A stretch of DNA of 5,465 nt from Armatimonadota bacterium (GTDB lineage Bacteria; Armatimonadota; Zipacnadia; Zipacnadales; VGFC01): the NCBI GenBank assembly GCA_016869015.1, contig VGFB01000333.1, forward strand, positions 1 to 5,465. Direction: 5' to 3'. Each line of letters begins with the position of its first letter. Positions within the stretch are counted from its first letter, which is position 1. The position numbers and the translations under genes are program-made. Below the pieces are notes generated by a model. That model was not told the DNA's origin, did no database searches, and saw only the letters and a list, made by a program, of their open reading frames with translations. Positions 1 through 5,465 of this stretch are shown here, in pieces.

Positions 1-11
1 CGCTGGTACGT

Positions 12-206
12 CTAGACCTGGTCCGCGGGGAAGAGGCGCTTGTCGCTGCGCGCCCCGACGGTGGCCCAGGCGCCCTGGCCGTGACGGAGGATCTTCACCG
101 TGCCCTTGTAGCGCACGAGATTGGCCCGCACCGAGCCCTGTGCGAAGCCGGCTGCCGACAGACAACCGAGGGCAACGGCCATCGCCAACCAGACTGCTCG
201 CCTCAT
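12..206 (-). CDS. FecR-like exported protein fragment, ended by an in-frame TAG
   Basis: The 64-residue product starts with a clear Sec-type signal peptide: MRR, a hydrophobic core (AVWLAMAVALGCLSAA), then GFAQG as a likely cleavage region. The mature part (VRANLVRYKGTVKILRHG, AWATVGARSDKRLFPADQV) matches the beginning of a FecR-type domain, whose usual pattern is a G-x-V strand, a Trp-containing strand and G-D-x-V-x-T. A TAG at 14-12 falls exactly at the variable residue of D-x-V-x-T, and the next codon is Thr (ACG), so the domain seems cut rather than naturally ended. It may be a nonsense-mutated pseudogene, a sequencing or assembly error, or a truly short protein. ATG 206 is preferred over GTG 215 (which overlaps the kinase stop as GTGA) because GAGGTGA sits five bases before it. 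Placement directly after a CHASE2 kinase suggests a periplasmic partner of that sensor. FecR assignment rests on a short stretch. Confidence 0.65.
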   Translation of the reverse strand: MRRAVWLAMAVALGCLSAAGFAQGSVRANLVRYKGTVKILRHGQGAWATVGARSDKRLFPADQV

Positions 207-211
207 GTTGC

Positions 212-218
212 TCACCTC
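212..218 (-). promoter_or_regulatory. Ribosome binding site of the FecR-like gene, overlapping the kinase stop codon
   Basis: The minus strand reads GAGGTGA, with the TGA being the stop codon of the histidine kinase, followed by GCAAC and ATG at 206. This near-ideal Shine-Dalgarno decides the start of the FecR-like gene and indicates translational coupling of the two genes in one operon. Confidence 0.7.
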
Positions 219-2314
219 ACAAGCGCATGGGATGGGGCGGGCTGCGCGACCTTCGGGAGCGTTACAGTGAAGGTCGACCCGACCCCGAGCTGGCTCTGAG
301 CGGTGACGTGTCCGCCGTGAGCCTCCACCATGCGTCGCACGGAGTGAAGCCCGACGCCCGTGCCGGGGATGTCCATCCCCTCGGGGAGGGCCCGAACGTA
401 CGGATCGAAGATCCCGGGCAACTGGTCCGGTGGAATGCCCATGCCCTGGTCGCGGACGCGGATCACCGCCACCTGGGGGAAGGAGGCCACCTCGATGGTG
501 ATGCGGCCCCCGGTCGGGGAGTACTTGATGGCGTTGTCGATGAGGTTGCTGAGGACGCGCCCGATCAGACGCGCATCGCCCTCGAGGGTGATGGACCCCT
601 CGGCCGGGAAGACCTCGATCTGGTGGACGCTGCTGGTCATGCCCAGAGTCGTCGCCAAGTCGCGGGTCAGGGCCGCCACGTCGAAGGGCTGGGAGTTGAG
701 GCGGAGGGGACGGGCGGCGTCAACGGCCAGGAGGTCGTCGATGTTGCCGAGGGCGGACCCGACTTGCTTCTCGATGAGCTCGAGGATCTCCGGGGAGTCT
801 GGGCGGCCCTTCTCCTGGAGCTTGCGGAGCGCCGCCGCCAGGGCGTTGATGGCGGCCAGGGGCTGTTTCAGGTCGTGGACCGTCGTCGCCGTGGCGTCGT
901 GAAGGGACCGCAACTGGCGCTGGAGCTGGGCTTCGTGGCTGGTGGACTTGGCGAGGCCCCAGGCGATGGCAAGGGCGGCCGATACGGAGAACGTGAGGAT
1001 CGGGATTGCTGTGTAGAGCCACACGTTGCGGGTGATCAGCACGTTGGCGGCCAGCAGCAGGCCGCCGCCTTCCACCGCCAGGACTCCGAGCGCGGTGGCG
1101 GTGCGGGCGCTGCGGAAGGCGGTGATGGTGAGAGTCGCTCCCAGGATCAGGATCAGCCAGACCGTCGAGTGCGCCACCGGCATCAGGAACCGCCCGCGGA
1201 GCATGGTGTCCACGACGTTCGCATGGACCTCGGGGCCGCTCATGAGCACCTCTCCGCGCTGGTCGACGAAGGGTGGCCCGGCCCACCGCGCGCCGCCTCG
1301 CACGGGCGTCAGGCTGCGGTCGATTCCAGAGCCGAGGATGACGACCTTGCCGCTGAACCAGCTCTCCAGGTTCTCCGGCTCGGCCTTGAGCACCGCGGAA
1401 GCCCCGTACATGGGGATCGAGCCCGCCGGGCCGACCCAGTTGATCAGCATCGGGTAGCGCCCCTCCGGCGCGTTACGCCGAATCAGAGGCTCGAGCAGAT
1501 CGATGCGCTCCTCGTAGTTGACAGGTATCAGGTGATCGCCGCACATGATCCAGTGCCCATCCATCGGCTCCGCCAGGTCGCAGGGATGGCCGGTCATGGC
1601 GGCATAGACCGCGGCCCCCAGCGCGGGGAACAGCTCCACCGGCGCCTCCAGCGGCAGGTGCTCCTCCTTGACGTAGTCGGCCATCTCGAAGGCCTGTACG
1701 AGCTCCACGCCGCGGACGCCCCCCCCACCGCCGAGGTAGACCAGTGGCGAGGCCAGGAGGAGGTCATGGCCTCCCTTGACCTCAGAGGTGGGCAGACGAT
1801 AGCGCGACGGGTGGCCGGGAAGCGGTTCGACGGCCACGATGACCTCGCCCGGGCCCTGGCCCAGCGCGAGCCGCAGGCGGCCATTGTGGCCGCGAATGGG
1901 GCAGGGGTTGGTGAAGAAGAGGTCCAGGGCCACGACCCGTGCCCCGGCGCGGCGCGTGCGCTCGACGAGGCGGGCGATGTCGTCACGGGGGATCGTATCG
2001 CAGATGCACGCGGGCCGGCCCTGGTGGGCGGGATCGGCGGCGAGTCTGGCGCGCTCCTCCTCGTGGGCGTCGATGAGCTCCGGCTCGATGCCCACGACCG
2101 CGATCCGCGGATCGGGCGCCCCCGGCGGGCGCTGCCGAAGGAGGATGTCGAGCATGGAGTACTCGAGGGGGGAGAGCGCGAGCGAGAGACGGCACGCGAT
2201 GACTACGAGGATAAGGGAGGCGATCAGGACGCGGAGCAGGCCGGTTTGCAGGAAGGCGCGCGCGGCCGCGAGGTCGGCTCGGAGGGCGAGCCCCAGCGCA
2301 GAGATGAGCCGCAT
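212..2314 (-). CDS. CHASE2-domain sensor histidine kinase
   Basis: This is a complete inner-membrane sensor kinase of 700 residues counted from ATG 2314. A hydrophobic span (~27-47) is followed by a CHASE2 extracytoplasmic sensor region (~50-375; RIAVVGIEPELI, RRAGARVVALDLFF, GKVVILGSGIDRSLTP). Three further spans (~385-400, 405-427, 431-454) come next, the usual CHASE2 layout. The cytoplasmic kinase follows: H-box VHDLKQPLAAI with phospho-acceptor His480, N-box NLIDNAIKY (Asn594), G1 RDQGMGIPP (Asp622), F-box GIFDPY (Phe636) and G2 GTGVGLHSVRRM. All catalytic motifs are intact, so autophosphorylation is expected. No receiver domain or response regulator is encoded in the window, so its partner is unknown. 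A GTG start at 2323 would add three residues; GGGAAG lies only two bases before it but eleven before the ATG, so I prefer the ATG, weakly. The next gene starts five bases after the stop. The CHASE2 ligand is not predictable from sequence. Confidence 0.93.
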   Translation of the reverse strand: MRLISALGLALRADLAAARAFLQTGLLRVLIASLILVVIACRLSLALSPLEYSMLDILLRQRPPGAPDPRIAVVGIEPELIDAHEEERARLAADPAHQGRPACICDTIPRDDIARLVERTRRAGARVVALDLFFTNPCPIRGHNGRLRLALGQGPGEVIVAVEPLPGHPSRYRLPTSEVKGGHDLLLASPLVYLGGGGGVRGVELVQAFEMADYVKEEHLPLEAPVELFPALGAAVYAAMTGHPCDLAEPMDGHWIMCGDHLIPVNYEERIDLLEPLIRRNAPEGRYPMLINWVGPAGSIPMYGASAVLKAEPENLESWFSGKVVILGSGIDRSLTPVRGGARWAGPPFVDQRGEVLMSGPEVHANVVDTMLRGRFLMPVAHSTVWLILILGATLTITAFRSARTATALGVLAVEGGGLLLAANVLITRNVWLYTAIPILTFSVSAALAIAWGLAKSTSHEAQLQRQLRSLHDATATTVHDLKQPLAAINALAAALRKLQEKGRPDSPEILELIEKQVGSALGNIDDLLAVDAARPLRLNSQPFDVAALTRDLATTLGMTSSVHQIEVFPAEGSITLEGDARLIGRVLSNLIDNAIKYSPTGGRITIEVASFPQVAVIRVRDQGMGIPPDQLPGIFDPYVRALPEGMDIPGTGVGLHSVRRMVEAHGGHVTAQSQLGVGSTFTVTLPKVAQPAPSHALVR

Positions 2315-2533
2315 CGAACTCACTTCTTCCCGCTTGATGTGTCGGCGTCCACTAGCCCGACCGGCGGGCCTGCGCTGGCGGCGTCGCCAACGCGCTCTCA
2401 GGGACCACGATCAGCCGCTCTCACCGCAGTCAGCCACCTGCAGATGGGATGAGTGCCTTGCTCTCAACCTCCTACTTCGCGCCCGATCCCGTCCACTCCT
2501 TGAGAGGCCGGCGTTCCCCCAGTGTGAGTTGCG
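2315..2533. other. Intergenic gap between the TIR-FGE gene and the CHASE2 kinase gene
   Basis: No supported gene lies in these 219 bases. The only structure noticed is a short GC hairpin (GCCCG at 2355-2359 and CGGGC at 2365-2369, five-base loop) with no following T-run, so it is not a convincing terminator. No clear sigma-70 or sigma-54 promoter could be recognised. The gap is long enough to hold a separate promoter for the kinase/FecR-like operon, so the kinase need not be co-transcribed with the TIR-FGE gene. Confidence 0.4.
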
Positions 2534-3805
2534 TCACGCCTCCGCCTTGCGAGTCCGGGGCCGCGCGACGCGCAGCCCGATCATGGGGCTGCGGTTGGCG
2601 GGCGCCGCCCCGAGCCGGCAGGAGCAGCGGCACTCGAACTCGTCGCACCCCCAGCCCCCTCCGCGCAGTGATCGGCGCCCGGTCGGCGCCGCCTGGGCCG
2701 CCGACGGATCGGGCGAGTAGGCGTCCTGGCACCACTCCCACACATTCCCGGCCATGTCCAGCGCGCCGCACCAGCTGCCGCCGCGAGGAAGCGTTCCGGC
2801 GGGGAGGGTCCGTTCCTGGCCGTGGAGGTTCTCCTTGTTCTGGCAGAGCCCAGGGTCCCACGTGTTGCCCCACGGGTAGACATGGCCCTCGCTGCCGCGG
2901 GCGGCGTACTCCCAGTACGTCTCCGGCGGCAGGCCCATCTGGGTTCGGCGACAGAACTCCCGCGCCTCATCCCACGTCACGCCCACCACCGGATGCTGGG
3001 CGCCTTGATCGTTGAAGCGGGGCGGGACGGAACCCATCACCAGCTGCCACTGGCGCACGGTGACCGGCAGCCGGCCGATCCAGAACCCTTCCACCTTCTT
3101 CCGCTGGACGGGCTTCTCGTCATCGCGTCCGCGCACCGAGCCCATCATGAAGCTGCCCCCGGGCACCCACACCAGCTCCAGGCCGCTCTTCTCGTTGATG
3201 ATCGACACCGGCCCACGCCGCTTCACCCACTCCCCGTAGGCCAGGGGGTCGTCCACCGGGCAGTCCTCCGGGGGCTCCTGGTACCACGAGCACCCGCCGG
3301 GCACGATCAGGCCCGTGCGGACCTCCGGCGGGGCCTCCTCGATCACCGCCGGCTCCGCGGCCGCCGCCGCCTCCACGCCCACCGGGGTGATGTTGTTGGC
3401 CTGCAGCCCCGTCGCCAGCTTCTGCTGCACGACCGGCACGCCCTCCGAAGTCGACATGTCCACCGCCGTGCCGATCGCGGCCAGCCACTCCCTCCCGGGC
3501 GAGTCCGCAACCACCTCCGGCCGAGTGATCCCGTGCAGCAGCGGCATCAGCGGCTTGCCGGCCGCGATGGCCCAGTCGACTTCGCGGTCCACCTGGGCCG
3601 ACTGCAACGACGGGCGGGAGATGAGCAGCAGCACGATCTCGCACTCATCGATGGCCTGCAGCACCCGGCGCCACCAGCGTTGCCCGGGCACCCGGCAGTC
3701 GCGCTGGTAGTACCAGGTCGAGTAGCCGTTCGCCTCAAGGGCGGCGGCCAGCTCCCCAACCAGGTGTCCGTCCTCTTCGGCGTAGCTGACGAAGACCTGA
3801 GCCAT
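2534..3805 (-). CDS. TIR domain-FGE/SUMF1-fold fusion protein
   Basis: This 423-residue protein has two domains. Residues 1-~95 are a TIR (TIR_2-like) domain: it opens with MAQVFVSYAEEDGHLV, has a central IVLLLISRPSLQS strand, and carries Glu75 in DREVDWA where NAD-cleaving TIRs have their catalytic Glu. A linker with an Ala-rich stretch (~145-153) leads to an FGE-sulfatase (SUMF1-like) domain at ~208-419, with LVWVPGGSFMMGS, GVTWDEAREFCRR, YPWGN, DMAGNVWEWC and RGGGW...IGLRVAR in the family order. Such domains either oxidise cysteine to formylglycine or act as ligand-binding folds. Cys387 and Cys392 match the paired active-site cysteines of true FGEs in spacing. No signal peptide or membrane span is seen, so it is probably cytoplasmic. 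The start is ATG 3805, behind a GGGGGGAG Shine-Dalgarno 5 bases upstream; the same frame stays open further upstream, but that part overlaps the cyclase gene and is not TIR-like. A TIR effector regulated by its FGE-fold half is inferred. Confidence 0.9.
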   Translation of the reverse strand: MAQVFVSYAEEDGHLVGELAAALEANGYSTWYYQRDCRVPGQRWWRRVLQAIDECEIVLLLISRPSLQSAQVDREVDWAIAAGKPLMPLLHGITRPEVVADSPGREWLAAIGTAVDMSTSEGVPVVQQKLATGLQANNITPVGVEAAAAAEPAVIEEAPPEVRTGLIVPGGCSWYQEPPEDCPVDDPLAYGEWVKRRGPVSIINEKSGLELVWVPGGSFMMGSVRGRDDEKPVQRKKVEGFWIGRLPVTVRQWQLVMGSVPPRFNDQGAQHPVVGVTWDEAREFCRRTQMGLPPETYWEYAARGSEGHVYPWGNTWDPGLCQNKENLHGQERTLPAGTLPRGGSWCGALDMAGNVWEWCQDAYSPDPSAAQAAPTGRRSLRGGGWGCDEFECRCSCRLGAAPANRSPMIGLRVARPRTRKAEA

Positions 3806-3810
3806 GCCGT

Positions 3811-3818
3811 CTCCCCCC
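3811..3818 (-). promoter_or_regulatory. Ribosome binding site of the TIR-FGE gene
   Basis: The minus strand reads GGGGGGAG, then five bases (ACGGC), then ATG at 3805. This purine-rich block at normal spacing supports the ATG that opens the TIR domain over the longer open frame upstream. Confidence 0.65.
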
Positions 3819-3830
3819 GACCGGAATGCC

Positions 3831-3853
3831 GTCACGCTCTGGTTCGCCGTGAC
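3831..3853 (-). promoter_or_regulatory. Inverted repeat in the leader of the TIR-FGE gene, possible operator
   Basis: Perfect 6-base arms GTCACG (3831-3836) and CGTGAC (3848-3853) are separated by 11 bases. The repeat ends 25 bases upstream of the TIR-FGE start, in the 140-base gap after the cyclase gene. The arm-to-arm distance (17 bases) suits a dimeric DNA-binding regulator, and a weak RNA hairpin near the ribosome binding site is an alternative. No recognisable -35/-10 pair was seen nearby. Six-base arms can arise by chance in GC-rich DNA, so confidence is low. Confidence 0.25.
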
Positions 3854-3945
3854 AGCGCCGTTCTCCTCGCCTTCCACGCGCACCGACGGACGACTCCGGC
3901 GACCCCCTCCCCGAGCCTCGAGCGTGGCGGCTGGACCGGGGTGAG

Positions 3946-5465
3946 TCAGGGACGTCGCCGGCGGAGGTGGTAGGTGGGGCACATGCCCGCGGACTTGGCA
4001 AGCGGGGTCTCCCCGACGTACTCGCAGGTGAACTCCTCGACACCCTCGGCGGCGGCGATGGAGGCAAAGCCGTAGGTCGCGTAGACATGCCCCGGGGGCG
4101 TGCTGGGCTCCAGCCGCGCCGCGCGCGTGACATGGGTGCCGATGTAGTCCGGCTTGCGGGTGACGGGGTTGGTATACGACCAGACCGGGCCCGCGTGCAG
4201 CGCCACGCGGAGGTTGAGGTCTTCGGGCAGCTCCCTGGCGGCCCAGTCGGTGGCGGAGACGAGGTCGGTCAGCTCGAGGGCGAAGCAGCCGGCGCTCCGC
4301 ACCGAATCGAAGATGGCGAAGAGACCATCGCCCCACGTGTTCATGGTCAGCGGCGCTTCGGGTGAGCGGCCGATGAGCTCGGCGATCCCACCCAGGAAGT
4401 GCTGAACGAACCGGCGGACGGCCACATCGGTGAGCCGACTGAAGCTGACGGTGTCGGCGAACAGGATGACCATGATCTCGCCGGCGAAGTCGGCCCGATC
4501 CACAGCGGGCGTCGCCTCGGCCCGCAGGGGCGGAGCGAGGGGCGTCTCGGCTGAAGGCAGGTCGATGACCTGCACCCGGTACCCTCGATCGCGCCACCGT
4601 TGAATGGTCCGCGCAGCGGGGCCCAGGCTCGTCAGCGACGCATCGCAGACGGTCACCGGCACCAGCTCGGTCTCGAGCTGTGCGGCGCGGAGGCTGGACA
4701 GCCCGAACAGGATCAGGTCGGCGTATTCCAGCGCCACCCGTCCGCCCTCCAGCTTGCCCTGGGACGCCGTCACGACCTCGGAGGCGCGCTCGAGGACGCC
4801 CTCGAACCGGTCCCGCCAGCCGTCGTCGGCGAGTGAGTTGAGGGTGTCCTTCACAAACTCATCCTTGTCATAGGGCAGCACGATGTGTGCCTCGCCCTCG
4901 ACGTCCAGCACCGCCTCGGAGAAGAGGATGTCGACCTCCGAGCCGGTGGAGGCGTACCCGATCAGGGCGCCCGTCTCCCGCAGCCGCTCCTGAATCTGGC
5001 GGCGCACGGCCCGTTGCGCCTCGGCGGTCAGCTGCAGGCGCTCGCCGGTCTCGGGATCCGTCAGCCGACCCGCCAGCACTGCGATCCGCGGCACCGGCAG
5101 CAGACGGTCGATCGTCGTCGTGTCGCCCCGCAGGTGCCCCAGCAGCAGCCGGGCGTTCCGACGGGTCGAGCTGAGGTCCCCGTACCGGCCGCTGCCCACC
5201 TCCGCCGCCTTCCCGTACCACTCCTCCGCCTCGCCGTACTCCTCCCGCACCAGGGCGGCCTCGCCGAGGGTCGCGTACAACCAGTACGGATCCTCGTCGG
5301 CGGCCAGTGTCCGCTCCAGCTCGGGGAGGCACTGCGCCCGCACCTCGCCGGCCCAGACCCGCCCGCGGTCCGATTCGCCCACCAGCGTCGCCATCGTCGC
5401 CGCGTTGATGCCCGTCCAGTACCCGCCGCTCTGCCGGTAGGCCTCCGCGTAGCCCCCATAGGCCC
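3946..5465 (-). CDS. Class III nucleotidyl cyclase with TRAFs-binding/TPR and Rossmann-like sensor domains (N-terminus outside window)
   Basis: The reading frame stays open to the right edge, so the ATG at 5394 is internal: the upstream codons read YRQSGGYWTGINAATM, a motif typical of the TRAFs-binding (DUF4071-like) domain. About 505 residues are visible (numbered from 5463). Residues ~9-110 are helical TPR-like sequence (PYWLYATLGEAAL). Residues ~125-273 form an alternating alpha/beta domain (PRIAVLAGRLTD, IGYASTGSEVDILFSEA, AHIVLPYDKDEF) that resembles SLOG-type Rossmann sensors; that family name is my inference. Residues ~330-471 are a class III adenylate/guanylate cyclase domain, which would make cAMP or cGMP in the cytoplasm. 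Metal-binding Asp337 (LFADTVSFS) and Asp379 (NTWGDGLFAIF) are present, as are the purine-site Asp439 and the Arg of VTRAAR. The canonical specificity Lys is Asn375 and the canonical Asn of VNxAAR is Thr446, so nucleotide preference cannot be read off. No membrane segment is seen. The TIR-FGE gene follows after 140 bases on the same strand. Cyclase identity is firm; the middle domain is less so. Confidence 0.9.
   Translation of the reverse strand, partial: AYGGYAEAYRQSGGYWTGINAATMATLVGESDRGRVWAGEVRAQCLPELERTLAADEDPYWLYATLGEAALVREEYGEAEEWYGKAAEVGSGRYGDLSSTRRNARLLLGHLRGDTTTIDRLLPVPRIAVLAGRLTDPETGERLQLTAEAQRAVRRQIQERLRETGALIGYASTGSEVDILFSEAVLDVEGEAHIVLPYDKDEFVKDTLNSLADDGWRDRFEGVLERASEVVTASQGKLEGGRVALEYADLILFGLSSLRAAQLETELVPVTVCDASLTSLGPAARTIQRWRDRGYRVQVIDLPSAETPLAPPLRAEATPAVDRADFAGEIMVILFADTVSFSRLTDVAVRRFVQHFLGGIAELIGRSPEAPLTMNTWGDGLFAIFDSVRSAGCFALELTDLVSATDWAARELPEDLNLRVALHAGPVWSYTNPVTRKPDYIGTHVTRAARLEPSTPPGHVYATYGFASIAAAEGVEEFTCEYVGETPLAKSAGMCPTYHLRRRRP

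Noticed and set aside
2355..2369. GC hairpin GCCCG-ACCGG-CGGGC as a terminator between the TIR-FGE and kinase genes.
   Set aside because: The stem is only five base pairs, no T-run follows on either strand, and it lies about 165 bases beyond the TIR-FGE stop.
140..2452. A very long open frame (about 770 codons) on the plus strand opposite the histidine kinase.
   Set aside because: It mirrors the kinase gene in GC-rich DNA, its translation is low-complexity and rich in Gly, Arg, Asp, His and Glu with no domain pattern, and the opposite strand holds every expected CHASE2 and kinase motif.
2315..2533. Possible sigma-54 promoter (TGGC...TGC-like stretch) before the kinase gene.
   Set aside because: The GG-to-GC spacing is wrong for the -24/-12 element and no other promoter elements could be recognised.
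2449..3973. Plus-strand open frames opposite the TIR-FGE gene (188 and 383 codons).
   Set aside because: These are antisense shadows of a well-supported gene, with compositionally biased translations and no recognisable motif.
3806..4597. Upstream extension of the TIR-FGE frame to a start near 4597.
   Set aside because: The extension overlaps the cyclase catalytic domain in another frame and translates to Arg/Pro/His-rich sequence with no domain. A good ribosome binding site and the TIR start lie at 3805.
5120..5440. Short plus-strand open frames over the N-terminal part of the cyclase gene.
   Set aside because: The minus-strand frame there shows the TRAFs-binding and TPR-like motifs; the plus-strand translations are Ser/Arg/Pro-rich shadows.

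Overview
This is a GC-rich (roughly two-thirds G+C by eye), gene-dense bacterial window in which every supported gene lies on the minus strand. It is best read from high coordinates to low. The periplasmic/membrane sensor proteins and the FecR-like signal-peptide protein suggest a GC-rich Gram-negative-type bacterium with many signalling proteins (for example a soil or subsurface proteobacterial or Rokubacteria-like lineage). The lineage is a guess from composition and gene content; no phylogenetic marker is present.

Region 1 (5465 to 3946): the C-terminal ~505 residues of a large multidomain signalling protein that runs off the right edge. It has the tail of a TPR-type 'TRAFs-binding' (DUF4071-like) region, a Rossmann-like central domain reminiscent of SLOG-type nucleotide sensors, and a class III adenylate/guanylate cyclase domain. 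Both metal-binding Asp residues are present, but two other canonical active-site residues are replaced.

Region 2 (3805 to 2534): a 423-residue protein made of an N-terminal TIR domain, with the catalytic-type Glu in place, and a C-terminal formylglycine-generating-enzyme (FGE/SUMF1)-fold domain. The FGE domain keeps a C-x4-C pair where genuine FGEs hold their copper-binding cysteines. A 140-base leader separates it from the cyclase gene and contains a short perfect inverted repeat. Cyclase plus TIR-FGE looks like a two-gene nucleotide-signalling/effector module, possibly a biological-conflict (immunity) system.

Region 3 (2314 to 12): after a 219-base gap comes a complete CHASE2 sensor histidine kinase with one N-terminal and three further membrane spans. 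It is followed immediately (ribosome-binding site over the kinase stop codon) by a signal-peptide protein that starts like a FecR-domain protein but meets an in-frame TAG exactly inside the D-x-V-x-T motif. No response regulator is visible. The kinase and the FecR-like protein look like an envelope-sensing pair; a link to the cyclase/TIR module is only suggested by proximity and shared strand.

No tRNA, rRNA, insertion sequence, CRISPR array or clear intrinsic terminator was found.
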